Origin: Candidatus Anammoximicrobium sp.
GTDB lineage: Bacteria; Planctomycetota; Planctomycetia; Pirellulales; Pirellulaceae
Direction: 5' to 3'
Length of the DNA: 64,000 bases
Assembly: GCA_012515235.1 (NCBI GenBank)
Contig: JAAYYU010000124.1
Span: 99,609-163,608, forward strand
In this document: positions 19,515 through 28,580 of the stretch, piece after piece
Position numbering within the stretch: the stretch's first letter is position 1
Layout of the letters: every line of letters begins with the position of its first letter
Translations under genes and position numbers: made by a program
The notes under the pieces: generated by a model
The model's input: only the letters and a program-made list of their open reading frames with translations
Database searches by the model: none
Told to the model about the DNA's origin: nothing

Positions 19515-20915
19515 ATGACAACCATTCAACGAGCCACAAAGACAGAACGTGGCCAAGCTGTCGTAACCCGTCGGCGGTTCCTGGCCGATGCTGCCCTGGG
19601 CGTGGGCGGGGTGGCCGTCATGGCCGCCTCGGCCGGCCGAGGTCGCTCTGCCGATCAGGGCCCGACGGTTACACGCGGCACGAAGGCGACTGGATCGCCG
19701 GCGATCGACGAAGCGATTCAAGCAGCGAATACCGAGTTGTGGCGACGTTTCGTCGATCCCCGATGGCACACGATCTACAACCACGCCGACCTGGATGGCA
19801 CGGTCGTCCTCCCCACGGCCGAAGAATGCCTCGCCGACAAACCGAATGCCCTCTCCTGGGACATTTCGATCAGCGATGGTGCCATGTTTGGCGGGCTCTA
19901 CATGGAGGCGGCCCTTCATCGCTGGACGATCACCCGCCAAGCCGCAGACCGCCAGAAAGCAAGCCGCATCGCCGACGGCCTGATGAAGCTGGCCACCGTG
20001 GGAAACACGAAAGGGTTCATCGCCCGTGGCCTGACCGCCGACGGCAGCGCCCATTACGCCCTGAGTTCCAACGACCAGACTTTGCCCTGGCTGTACGGCA
20101 TCTGGCGTTACCTGCGCAGCGATATCCCGGACGAAGTCCAGCGGCAGAGAGTGACGGCCGAGATCATCGAGGTTGCCGAAGCCCTGCACAGCCACGGGTG
20201 GCGTGTTCCCAGCGACCGGGCTCCGTTCGACTATTTCGGCGCGTTCGGCGATTTCGGCTGGAACGGTGCGCCTCGGCTCCTCTTCCTCCTCAAGATGGCA
20301 GCCAACGTGAGCGGCGACGGAAAGTGGGAGGAACGCTATCACCAGGCGATCGCAGAGAAGGTCCCCTCGGGAAGAGCAAGCCGGCTCGAGACGTGCCGGA
20401 AAGGAATGGTCTCAGCCCTGAAAACCTACCACACCTGGACCGCCTGTCCGGGCGTCGTCGGCTTGCGCGGTTTGTGGGAAATGGAGAGCGATCCGGCACT
20501 CAAGACCGCCTACGAGCAGGGACTCAGAGCAAGCGCCGCAGTGGCAGCGGAAAGCCTTCCCCTGGCCCGCCAGTTCGACAACGACGACCGGCAGACATTC
20601 CTTGTCGACTGGCACGCGATCAACACGCTGTGGCACCCGCAGAAATCCGTCAAAGAAACCCTCGCCCAGGCCAGGAAACAGCTCGAACTGCTCGATTCGC
20701 TCTCACCCCGGCGGCCGTACGAAGTGCGGCTGATGCGCGAACCGCTGTTCGCCGCCTGGGTGGTCACGCTTTGTCCCGATCCGGCCGTCCTGCGGCAGCA
20801 CGCCCCGGCGATCCTGGACGCGATCGACCATTACCGCTGGGACCGCCTCTATCTCTCCCAGTTCTTCGCGGCGGAATCGGCCTGGTATCGCTTGAAATTG
20901 AGCGGCGTGGTTTAG
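19515..20915 (+). CDS. Tat-exported protein of unknown function, 466 aa
   Basis: The leader has a twin-arginine motif (TRRRFLADAALGVGGVAVMA, residues 18-37). The mature protein is helix-rich with repeated Trp/Tyr/His segments (WDISISDGAMFGGLYMEA, LPWLYGIWRYL, FGDFGWNGAPRLLFLLKMA), which suits an alpha/alpha-toroid fold as found in glycoside hydrolases and polysaccharide lyases. No catalytic residues can be assigned. It follows the alpha/beta hydrolase gene by 45 bases (past the palindrome), so the two may once have shared a transcript. Function is unknown. Confidence 0.8.
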   Translation: MTTIQRATKTERGQAVVTRRRFLADAALGVGGVAVMAASAGRGRSADQGPTVTRGTKATGSPAIDEAIQAANTELWRRFVDPRWHTIYNHADLDGTVVLPTAEECLADKPNALSWDISISDGAMFGGLYMEAALHRWTITRQAADRQKASRIADGLMKLATVGNTKGFIARGLTADGSAHYALSSNDQTLPWLYGIWRYLRSDIPDEVQRQRVTAEIIEVAEALHSHGWRVPSDRAPFDYFGAFGDFGWNGAPRLLFLLKMAANVSGDGKWEERYHQAIAEKVPSGRASRLETCRKGMVSALKTYHTWTACPGVVGLRGLWEMESDPALKTAYEQGLRASAAVAAESLPLARQFDNDDRQTFLVDWHAINTLWHPQKSVKETLAQARKQLELLDSLSPRRPYEVRLMREPLFAAWVVTLCPDPAVLRQHAPAILDAIDHYRWDRLYLSQFFAAESAWYRLKLSGVV

Positions 20916-21045
20916 CGCGGGCGATGCGGGGCGGGTTACGATCTTCCAGAACTCACCATTTTCGCTCGTGCCCCGGTTGCAGGAAAAGCGGCGTTAGCGG
21001 ACACTTTTTTTCCTTTCACCTGCCACGCACACACGAGGAGCGCGC

Positions 21046-22218
21046 ATGGGATTCTTGTCAGGAAGCATGACTTTCGAGTGTTTTCGTGTCGGCGGCGCGC
21101 AGCCCCGCCAGTTCGGCCCGGAACACGTGGACGTGTTGAGAAAACATGCCATCGATGGGCGTCAGCGATTCTCGAACGAGCAAGCAAGTGTCGGTTTTCT
21201 GGCGGGCAATCACCTGCTGGACAGTGACTTTGCTCTGGAAAAGAACGTCTTCGGGGACGCGTTGCATTTCGCCGTGCGGATCGACACCAACCAGGTTCCC
21301 GCCGCCATGCGCCGGGCCTGGCTGCAAATCGAACTGGCTACCCTCACGGCGGACGCGCCCGACCGCCGCCCCACCAAGGCCCAACGCCAGGAGGCCAAGG
21401 ACGCCGTGGAGGCACGCTGCGAAGAAGCGGCTCGCAGTGGCCAGTTCCAACGGATGCAGCAGTTCCCTGTCTTGTGGGACGCAACGAGCGGACGGCTTTA
21501 CTGTGGCAGCACCAGTTCCTCGGCCAGCGACGTCTGCTCCGATCTTCTGTTCAAAGCGTTTTCGCTGGAGCTAAGCCGCCTGTCATCGGGAAAGCTGGCC
21601 TTGGAGTGGGCGACGGAGGCGCGGCAGCGCAAGGCGTTGCAGGACGCTGTTCCAGCCAACTTCCGCGGTGACGGGGCCCGGGCCGAAGTGGCGTGGTGGG
21701 ACGGCGAAGGTGACAACTACGACTTCCTCGGAAACGAGTTCCTGTTGTGGCTCTGGTGGCGATGGGAGACGCAAGGCGACAGCATCGAACTGTCGGACGG
21801 GTCCACGGTAACGGGGATGTTCGCCAGGACGATCACTTTGGAATGTCCGCGTGGCGAATCAGGCAAGGGGACGATCTCGGCCGACGATCCAACGTATCTT
21901 CCCGAAGCGGCTCAGGCGATCCGCTCCGGCAAGCTGCCCCGCAAAGCAGGTCTGATTCTCGTCCGCCATGGCGAACAATACGAACTGACACTCCAAGCCG
22001 AGACGTTCGCGGTCAGCGGTGCGAAGATCCACGTCGACGAGGATGCCGAAGGCCGGGGGATCCTGGATAGCCGCATCGAAGGCCTCCGCGGACTCAGGGA
22101 GACGCTCGATCTGTTGTTCCGGGTTTTTTGTCAGCGCCGTATCGCTCAAGGCTGGTCCACCGAACTGAAACAAGTACGGGAATGGTTGACTGCGAAGCCG
22201 CGATCCAGGCGAACGTGA
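21046..22218 (+). CDS. RdgC-like recombination-associated protein, 390 aa
   Basis: RdgC of gammaproteobacteria forms a ring around DNA and restrains RecA. This protein shows the pattern of that family: an N-terminal domain with FRVGG, then a central LHFAVRIDTNQVPAAMRRAW with the long charged helix ATLTADAPDRRPTKAQRQEA, then FPVLWDATSGRLYCGSTSSS and a C-terminal helix-rich part. At 390 residues it is longer than E. coli RdgC (303), as in the planctomycete form of the family. Assignment is by pattern only and not certain. The ATG at 21046 has a GAGGAG ribosome site. It is not in an operon; a stretch of possible restriction-gene debris lies just downstream. Confidence 0.6.
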   Translation: MGFLSGSMTFECFRVGGAQPRQFGPEHVDVLRKHAIDGRQRFSNEQASVGFLAGNHLLDSDFALEKNVFGDALHFAVRIDTNQVPAAMRRAWLQIELATLTADAPDRRPTKAQRQEAKDAVEARCEEAARSGQFQRMQQFPVLWDATSGRLYCGSTSSSASDVCSDLLFKAFSLELSRLSSGKLALEWATEARQRKALQDAVPANFRGDGARAEVAWWDGEGDNYDFLGNEFLLWLWWRWETQGDSIELSDGSTVTGMFARTITLECPRGESGKGTISADDPTYLPEAAQAIRSGKLPRKAGLILVRHGEQYELTLQAETFAVSGAKIHVDEDAEGRGILDSRIEGLRGLRETLDLLFRVFCQRRIAQGWSTELKQVREWLTAKPRSRRT

Positions 22219-22724
22219 AGTCGCTCACGATGCCGCCTTGGGAACGAGGGCGGGTCAGCTGCGCACGGCGGCCATGTTCCACGCAGGCCCCGTCGCCGTC
22301 GCCACGAGCATCGGCCGGACATGTTCGGCAATCGCCTGCTCGATCGCGGACATCGTGAAACCAGACCACTTCCCCGGTGGTCGAGTACAGAAACGGGACG
22401 CGAAAGCCGCGCAAGTTGAACGGGGTGTTCTGCTGGCCCGTTTCTGGCACCGCAGCCTGGCGGGCATCTTGCTGACCACGGGCCAAGCCAAGTTGGCCAT
22501 TCCGCAGTACGAGCAGGCCATCCAGAAGACGACCATCCAGGGTTACGTCGAAGGCTGCCCAAAACCCCTGGCCGAAGCCCGCGCCAAAGCCAGCGGGCAG
22601 GAACGCCGAGTTTCTGCTGATCGCCCCGAGGCATCGGAATGCGTGCCGATTAGCGCAGATCCGCGTGCAGCCCCAGTGTTCCGACTCTTCCCCTTGGTCA
22701 CTTTTGTCTTTGACAGTTTTCTAC
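22219..22724. other. 506-base gap with degenerate sequence
   Basis: Short frames exist on both strands but none is a convincing intact gene. The minus strand of the left half resembles parts of a type I restriction subunit (see 22285-22470). Confidence 0.45.
22285..22470 (-). pseudogene. possible remnant of an HsdR (type I restriction) gene
   Basis: On the minus strand, one frame (22399 to 22346) reads VPFLYSTTGEVVWFHDVR, like the segment of HsdR proteins that precedes the helicase domain. A second frame (22344 to 22288) continues IEQAIAEHVRPMLVATATG, like the start of the DEAD-type helicase motif I of HsdR, but the following GKT is absent. The two pieces are in different frames and too close together, so an internal deletion plus frameshift is needed. 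The match rests on short motifs only. Confidence 0.35.
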
Positions 22725-23762
22725 TCACTTCGCCGCCGTTACCGTGGCCGTGACGGCTCGTTCCTCCGCCTTTTCGGGCAGCTTTTCCAAAATGTCCAAG
22801 AGCACGTGATCGGTGTCAAGGGCTTCGGCCTGGGCCTCAAAGTTCAGGATCACTCGATGCCGCAACGCCGGCAGGTAGACGCGGCGGACATCCTCAAAGC
22901 TGACATTGTAGCGGCCTTCCAGCAGCGCCCGGACCTTGGCGGCCAGCGCCAGCGTCTGCGCGGCCCGCGGACTGGCACCCCAGCGCAGGTACTGGTTCGT
23001 GATCGGCACGGAGAACGGCCCGTCCGGATGCGTGGCCAGGACCAGACGGACGAGGTAATCCTCGACGTGCGCGGCCAGGATCACTTCCCGCACCAGTTGC
23101 TGCCACTTGAGAATCTCGCTGCCGTCCATCACTTTTTCCGGTTCGACGGTGATGCCGCGCGTCGTCCGCTGGACGATCGTCGCCAGTTCCTCGCGGCTGG
23201 AGTAACCGACCCGCAGCTTGAAGAAGAACCGGTCCAGTTGGGCTTCCGGCAGCGGATAGGTGCCCTCCTGTTCGATCGGGTTCTGTGTCGCCATGACGAA
23301 GAACGGCTTCTTCAGTTCGTGGCGCGTGCCGGCCGCCGTGACGGTGCCTTCTTGCATGGTCTCCAGCAGGGCCGATTGCGTCTTGGGCGTGGCCCGGTTG
23401 ATTTCATCCGCCAGGCAGATTTGCGTGAAGACCGGTCCGCGTTGGAACTCGAAGACCCGCTTGCCGTCCGCCGTTTCGAGCACCATGTTCGTGCCCAGGA
23501 TATCGGCGGGCATCAAATCGGGCGTGAATTGGATTCGCGAGAAATGCAAATCCAACGCCTGGGCCAACGTGCGGACCAGGAGCGTCTTGCCCAGGCCCGG
23601 AACGCCTTCCAGCAGGCAATGCCCGCCCACGAACAGACAGGTCAGCACGCCGTGAACGATCTCGTCGTGGCCGACGATCACGCGGCCGATCTGTTCGCGC
23701 ACCGCCTCGTATCGCTGCCGGAACTCTTCCGCCCGCTGCTGCATCGACTCGCCGATACTCAT
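22725..23762 (-). CDS. MoxR-family AAA+ ATPase, 345 aa
   Basis: MoxR ATPases act as chaperones or activators, often with VWA proteins and DUF58 proteins. Walker A is GVPGLGKT at residues 53-60, Walker B ends in ADEINRA at residues 118-124, and the segment FVMATQNPIEQEGTYPLPEA is the standard sensor-1 region of MoxR. Length is typical. It is downstream of the VWA/amidotransferase-like gene on the same strand, separated by a 124-base gap holding a palindromic repeat. In many bacteria a DUF58 gene sits between them; it is missing here. The start ATG 23762 encodes MSIGESMQQRAEEF. Confidence 0.93.
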   Translation of the reverse strand: MSIGESMQQRAEEFRQRYEAVREQIGRVIVGHDEIVHGVLTCLFVGGHCLLEGVPGLGKTLLVRTLAQALDLHFSRIQFTPDLMPADILGTNMVLETADGKRVFEFQRGPVFTQICLADEINRATPKTQSALLETMQEGTVTAAGTRHELKKPFFVMATQNPIEQEGTYPLPEAQLDRFFFKLRVGYSSREELATIVQRTTRGITVEPEKVMDGSEILKWQQLVREVILAAHVEDYLVRLVLATHPDGPFSVPITNQYLRWGASPRAAQTLALAAKVRALLEGRYNVSFEDVRRVYLPALRHRVILNFEAQAEALDTDHVLLDILEKLPEKAEERAVTATVTAAK

Positions 23763-23782
23763 GGGTTCTCCTTGCAGGTCCA

Positions 23783-23879
23783 GGGGTCAGGCTTACAGAA
23801 TTCAACTTTGGCCGATAGAAAGTCCGACCATGTGGAACGTCCTTGCTCGGCCAAAATTGAATTCTGTAAGCCTGACTCC
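23783..23879. repeat. 97-bp palindromic repeat (33-bp arms), family with 45648-45744
   Basis: Arms at 23783-23815 and 23847-23879 begin GGGGTCAGGCTTACAGAA and pair with two mismatches; the loop is 31 bases. The arms match the repeat at 45648 and the loops are related in opposite orientation. It lies between the VWA gene and moxR. Confidence 0.9.
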
Positions 23880-23886
23880 ATTTTGC

Positions 23887-26800
23887 TCACTTGTCCTTCC
23901 AAGCTTTCTTTTTCGCCTCCAACAGGCGTTCGGTGTAGGACTTCTGTTGCTCCGCCGCAGGACCCTGATCGGATTGCGCAACGGTTTGCGGCGGCGCGGC
24001 CGGAGGCGGCGCGCCGCCGGCCTCCTTCAGGACTTCTTCCAGCGATGCGGGCGGAGGTCCGCCCGGTTCTTCGGCCTGCGGTTCGAAGCGGGCTGCCGCG
24101 CGCCGCTCCTCCAATTGTCCGCTGACTTCGGCCTTGCGGCTGCGCAGACGTTTCAGGCGCTCATCCGGCAGTTGCTCCAGGGGACGCCTCAGCACCCGCG
24201 CCCACAGCCAGCCGACCGCCGGACCGAGCCAATCGAAACGGATGGTCACGCGGCGGATTAGGACGTCGCAGAAGAACACGCACGCGGTCACCAGCAGCAC
24301 CAGCGGCCAGATGTCTTGGCGGCTGATCGCTGGGGCCAGATTGTGCCGGAACGTGTCGAAGTCCAGCAACCGCTCCAGCCGGCCCCGCTGCAGGTCGCCC
24401 TCGATCAGCTGGCCCGGCTGGCCGCCCTGGGGCACGTGCGCCGCCAGTGTCCGCAGCAGTTCCACGTTCGTCTCGCGGTCGCGGAACTCGGACGAGTAGG
24501 GCACGGTCACGCCGGCCAGGATCGGCGACTTGCCGGCCCCCGGCACGACGTTCACGAAGTAGCTGCCCGCCTTGTCCGCCGCGAACTCGCCCACGTAGCG
24601 GCCGGGCGCGACCTGCTCGATCGTGACCTGGAAGTCTTTCAGATCCGGATCGACGGCCACGCCCGACATGTTCAGGAAGTTCAGGAATTGGTCGTCCTTG
24701 TCCAAGGCCGTGACCACGACCCGGACCCGGCCGTTCTTGACATCCGTGGCGACCGAGAATTTGCCTTCCTCGTTCACGGGCCGCATCGCCCAGCGGATCA
24801 TTTGCGAGAACAGTTTGTCGTAGTTTTCCCACCGCGTCCAGGCGTTGGCCCAGCGCTGTCCGGCGTCGGTCGTCCAGGCCACGCTGCGGCCCAGGCCGAA
24901 CGTCCAGCCGGCCAGAATGGTAGCGTTTTGAGCGTCCGGCGGATCCGGCGAGACCAGGGCGACTTCGACCAACGGGTTCTTCTTGACCGTCGTCATCACG
25001 AAACCCGACAGGGGCGGCAACGGCTCGCGAAGGCCCTGCAGCATTTCGTGCGGATACACCAGGCGCGGCGGCAGGTCCGGCAGATCCTTGACCAGCGGCC
25101 GGGCGACGCGGCGGGCCTCGATCTGGAAGATGCGCGGCAGCGCCTTGGCGCTCTTGACCACGTAGTACTGCCCGCCCGTCGCCGAGGCGATGTCCTTCAG
25201 CGTCTGATGTCCCGCGGGCCCGTGCGCCCCGACGGCCACCGTCGAGATCTTGATCTTCTGCTGCACGAATCCGTTGACGGTGCGGAGACTCGGCGGCGAC
25301 GGATCGCCATCGCTGATGATGATCATGTGCTTGACCGAGGCGTTCACCTGGTTGAAATCTCCCAGGGCCATCTTCATCGCCGGATCGAATTCCGGCATGT
25401 CGCCGGGCGTCATCCGCTCCACGGCGGCGATCAGCCGGTTGCGGCGCTGGCCGATGCGGACCAGCCCTCGATCGCCTTCCCGCCACAGCCACTCTTCCCG
25501 GCCGGGTCCCCAATGGATCAAGCCGCAGTAATCCATCGGCCCCAGCGGTTTGATGGCCTCGCGGGCGATCACCTTCTGCCAGTAGTTGCCCTCGGCGATC
25601 TCCGAGGCGTGCATGATCATGACCAGCGCTCCGACGGCGCGGATGCGGGCGTTCTCGATGTGAAAATCGACCGGCATGGCCCGTTCCAGTCGCGTGTTCG
25701 CCCAGCCGCCGGCGCCGAAGCTGTTCTCGCCGCCCAGCATGACCAGCCCACAGCCGAACTGCTCCGTGTTCCGCACCAGCATCGTGATCTGCTCGTCGCT
25801 GAAACTGGTCACCGTGTTCGCGTCCGCCCCGCTGCTTTGCGGCACGTTGGCCAGCACCACACAGTCGTAGGCCTGCAATTCGGCCAGGCTGGTGAACAGG
25901 CTGTCGCTGCTCTGCAAGGTGACTTCGAGGTTGTTCGCCTGCAGTCGAGAAATCAAGTAGTCGAAGCCGCCCTTGTGGTCCGCGTCCTCGATCAACAGCA
26001 CGCGGCCCTTGCCGCGCACGTGGGTGAACGCCGTCGCCAAGTTGTTCTCCTGCATCCGGTCGTCCTGCGGGTTATCCGGCATCAAGGACGCCTTGTAGGT
26101 GTACACCGCCACCTCGTCGATGCGGTGCTGGAACGAGAACACGTTCTTGCCGGGCTTCAGTTCGACGTCCTGGCTGTCCGGATTCAGCAACTCCTCCTGC
26201 TTGCCCGACTGGCGCACCAGCTTCAGTTTCCCGCGGACGACGCCGGCGGGGTTTTCGGCCGTCGGCCCGGTGAGATTGTCGATCACCACGCGGGCTTCGA
26301 TCGGCTGGCCGCGGCGGATGTCGCTGGGCAAGACCACCTCGTCGACCTGAACCTCGCCGCGGCCGGTCAACTGGACGGGCACGACGTCGATGCCGATGCC
26401 CTGATCGGCCAGCAGGCCGGCGATCGATCGCGCGTCGCCGATGTTCTCGTTGCCGTCACTGACGATCACGACCCGCTTGGCGCTGTCCTCCGGAAACGTC
26501 GCGCCGGCCATCTTCAACGCCGCCGCCAGATTCGTCGCGTCGGTCCGCAAGCCCAGCGTCCCTTCCAGATTCAGAAACGGGATGTCGTCGTCGAACGGCG
26601 GGACCTCGACCACCGCGTCGTGCCCGAACACGATCACCCCGGCGCAATCCTCCCGATCGGCGCGGCGGTGCCGGCCGACGCCCTGCCGGACATAATCCAG
26701 CATGGCCTGCCGCTGCGCCACGGGGATGCTCTCCGACTGATCGAGCAGGTAGGTGACCGTCACCTTGTCGCTGGTCCGCAGGGCCTGGACTTCGGCCAAG

Positions 26801-26967
26801 GCTGCCACGATCAGCACGAACACCAGCGTGCGGAAAGCCAGCGCAAACAGCCGCCGGTAGCGGCCCAAGCCGGACAGGCTGCGGAAGCTGAAGCCCCATA
26901 ACAGGGGCAGCAGCAACAGCGCCGTCAGATACCAGGGGTGGACGAAGCCGATGTCAATCCCAAACAT
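23887..26967 (-). CDS. membrane VWA protein with glutamine-amidotransferase-like domain, 1026 aa
   Basis: This large BatA-type protein has an N-terminal membrane hairpin (about residues 13-27 and 42-60), then a VWA domain with metal site DQSES at residues 76-80, then a glutamine-amidotransferase-like segment (GRVLLIEDADHKGGFDYLI onward, LVMLGGENSFGAGGW) and a second VWA-like strand (KHMIIISDGDPSPPSL). A last transmembrane segment near residues 885-905 (IWPLVLLVTACVFFCD) is followed by a charged Pro/Ala-rich tail. Proteins of this build occur with MoxR and are thought to assemble or protect envelope complexes; the exact job is unknown. It is upstream of moxR on the same strand. Confidence 0.88.
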   Translation of the reverse strand: MFGIDIGFVHPWYLTALLLLPLLWGFSFRSLSGLGRYRRLFALAFRTLVFVLIVAALAEVQALRTSDKVTVTYLLDQSESIPVAQRQAMLDYVRQGVGRHRRADREDCAGVIVFGHDAVVEVPPFDDDIPFLNLEGTLGLRTDATNLAAALKMAGATFPEDSAKRVVIVSDGNENIGDARSIAGLLADQGIGIDVVPVQLTGRGEVQVDEVVLPSDIRRGQPIEARVVIDNLTGPTAENPAGVVRGKLKLVRQSGKQEELLNPDSQDVELKPGKNVFSFQHRIDEVAVYTYKASLMPDNPQDDRMQENNLATAFTHVRGKGRVLLIEDADHKGGFDYLISRLQANNLEVTLQSSDSLFTSLAELQAYDCVVLANVPQSSGADANTVTSFSDEQITMLVRNTEQFGCGLVMLGGENSFGAGGWANTRLERAMPVDFHIENARIRAVGALVMIMHASEIAEGNYWQKVIAREAIKPLGPMDYCGLIHWGPGREEWLWREGDRGLVRIGQRRNRLIAAVERMTPGDMPEFDPAMKMALGDFNQVNASVKHMIIISDGDPSPPSLRTVNGFVQQKIKISTVAVGAHGPAGHQTLKDIASATGGQYYVVKSAKALPRIFQIEARRVARPLVKDLPDLPPRLVYPHEMLQGLREPLPPLSGFVMTTVKKNPLVEVALVSPDPPDAQNATILAGWTFGLGRSVAWTTDAGQRWANAWTRWENYDKLFSQMIRWAMRPVNEEGKFSVATDVKNGRVRVVVTALDKDDQFLNFLNMSGVAVDPDLKDFQVTIEQVAPGRYVGEFAADKAGSYFVNVVPGAGKSPILAGVTVPYSSEFRDRETNVELLRTLAAHVPQGGQPGQLIEGDLQRGRLERLLDFDTFRHNLAPAISRQDIWPLVLLVTACVFFCDVLIRRVTIRFDWLGPAVGWLWARVLRRPLEQLPDERLKRLRSRKAEVSGQLEERRAAARFEPQAEEPGGPPPASLEEVLKEAGGAPPPAAPPQTVAQSDQGPAAEQQKSYTERLLEAKKKAWKDK

Positions 26968-27349
26968 GCAGACGTTCCCAACCGCCGCACAGCCATTGAA
27001 CGCGACACCGATATCTTAGCGGTCAAAGGGCCGCCGCCGCAACCAACGGACAACGACGCAGTCTGGGTCGAGACGTAGGGTGGGTCGAGACGTAGGGTGG
27101 GTCGAGTCTTCGAGGCCCACCGGAACCAAGCCCGCCATCCTGACCGCCGCCGCATCGAATCTCCGAATCGATGAGGCGACCTGGCCGGGAAACCGCGTTC
27201 CACGGTCGGGCCGTCGAATGCGGCAGCGGCAGAAGGGATACTCGGTCCCGGTGGGCCGGCGCTGCTGCGTTGGCGATTCGAGCTGCTTGGAAGGCGGCGG
27301 TTTCCCGGCCCGTGCAAGCCCTTTTCCCGTTGGTTCGCTCTGGCCCACC
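26968..27349. other. 382-base gap with tandem and inverted short repeats
   Basis: No gene is supported. The gap contains a 17-base tandem repeat and inverted ends (27064-27355), described separately. Confidence 0.5.
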
Positions 27350-27355
27350 CTACAA
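27064..27355. repeat. 17-base tandem repeat with inverted partner 250 bases away
   Basis: TGGGTCGAGACGTAGGG occurs at 27064-27080 and 27081-27097, with a third partial copy following. The sequence GTAGGGTGGG of these copies recurs inverted as CCCACCCTAC at 27344-27353, so the stretch is bounded by short inverted repeats. No coding sequence was found inside. This may be a small non-autonomous element or an intergenic repeat unit. Confidence 0.55.
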
Positions 27356-28339
27356 GCGGATCCGCTGCACGCGGTGGTTGTAGGTGTCCAGGATGTGGAT
27401 TCGTCGCTGGGAGTCCATCCCCAGCGCCCAGGGCTGGTACAACTGGCCGGGCCGCCGGCCCTGGACACCCCACGCCGCCACGAAGCGGCCGTCGCGAGTG
27501 AACTTCTGCACGCGATGGTTCCCGAACTCGGCCACATACACGTTGTCCCCGTCCAGCAGCAGATCGTAGGGATAGCGGAGCCGGCCCGGCTGAGCCCCCT
27601 GCTCGCCCCAGACCGCCACCAGCCTGGCTTCGCTGCCCGTGGCATCGAAGACCTGAATCCGGTCGTTGCAGGCGTCGGCAACCCAAATGCGGTTGCGTTC
27701 GTCCACGGCCAGGCCCTGCGGCCGCGCGAATTGACCCCGCCGGCCGCCATGTCCGCCCCACTGAAACAGGAACTTCCGTTCGGGAGAAAACTTCTGGATC
27801 CGATCGTACTCGCCGTACTCCGAGACGTAGTAGTTGCCTTGCGAATCCTGGACACAGTCGGTGACCAGTGTGAACTCGCCCGGTCCGAAACCGTACTTGC
27901 CGCCGATCGTTCGATCTTCCAGCAACCGGCCTTGGGGCGTGTAGAACAAAATGCGGAAATAGTGCGTGTCGGCGACCATCAGGTTGCCTTGCCGATCGAA
28001 CGACAGACCTGTCGGCTTGCCGTTGGTGCTCTCCGGTGTGCGCCAGCTCCGGAGGTACTGGCCGTCCGCCGTAAACACTTGGATGCGGCCGGTCATATCG
28101 ACAATGTACAGCTGGTCCTCCCGGTCGACCGCCATCGCCCGCGGCTTCATCAGTCGCCCCGCCGACAGGCCTTGCCGACCCCAAACCAGTTCCGGCTTGC
28201 CCGGCGGCGACGCGCCGCCGACGCAGCCGACCAGACAGGCGGCGACCAGCAGCGGACCGACGCACGCCGCTTTCGCCGCCGGCCTTGAACCCGCGTCGCG
28301 AGGCATCGGCCCTGTGCTCTTTCCCCCGCCTGTCACCAT
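27350..28339 (-). CDS. NHL-repeat (six-bladed beta-propeller) lipoprotein, about 329 aa
   Basis: After a leader with a lipobox (GPLLVAACLVGC) the protein consists of NHL repeats with the typical pattern (AMAVDREDQLYIVDMTGRIQVF, GLSFDRQGNLMVADTHYFRILFY, GLAVDERNRIWVADACNDRIQVF, ending ALGMDSQRRIHILDTYNHRVQRI). Such propellers bind ligands or proteins; no activity is evident. The start is uncertain: ATG 28339 and ATG 28306 are both possible, the latter giving a cleaner signal peptide. It is divergent from the gene at 28581, and the last residues abut the repeat-bounded stretch downstream. Confidence 0.85.
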   Translation of the reverse strand: MVTGGGKSTGPMPRDAGSRPAAKAACVGPLLVAACLVGCVGGASPPGKPELVWGRQGLSAGRLMKPRAMAVDREDQLYIVDMTGRIQVFTADGQYLRSWRTPESTNGKPTGLSFDRQGNLMVADTHYFRILFYTPQGRLLEDRTIGGKYGFGPGEFTLVTDCVQDSQGNYYVSEYGEYDRIQKFSPERKFLFQWGGHGGRRGQFARPQGLAVDERNRIWVADACNDRIQVFDATGSEARLVAVWGEQGAQPGRLRYPYDLLLDGDNVYVAEFGNHRVQKFTRDGRFVAAWGVQGRRPGQLYQPWALGMDSQRRIHILDTYNHRVQRIRL

Positions 28340-28455
28340 TTCCGTCTCTTGCCTCTTTCGGTTGGCTCGTCGATCTCGTCTCGTCGCCGCCTCATAGTAC
28401 GGGCCGGGGGACCGCAAAGTCAATTTTGCCTGGACAAGCCGGATTCCCCTTTTCA

Positions 28456-28485
28456 TTGACGATCCGGAGGCCGGGCCGCTAGAAT
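28456..28485 (+). promoter_or_regulatory. promoter for the gene at 28581
   Basis: TTGACG (28456-28461) and TAGAAT (28480-28485) are separated by 18 bases and match the consensus at five of six positions each. It lies about 95 bases before the ATG. Confidence 0.6.
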
Positions 28486-28580
28486 AACTTGAGCGGCCTG
28501 TTGAAAAAGGGGGTGGAGACCGTGGGCAAGACGGACGCCGTGATGTGGTGCCGGTGCGGCTCGGAAAGGGGAGAGAGATC

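Noticed and set aside
22238..22753. 171-aa plus-strand frame
   Set aside because: It overlaps the moxR end, has no ribosome site or domain, and the minus strand better explains the sequence as decayed.
24316..26901. 861-aa open frame opposite the VWA/amidotransferase-like gene
   Set aside because: It is a high-GC shadow of a convincing gene on the other strand, with His/Arg/Gln-rich composition and no domain.
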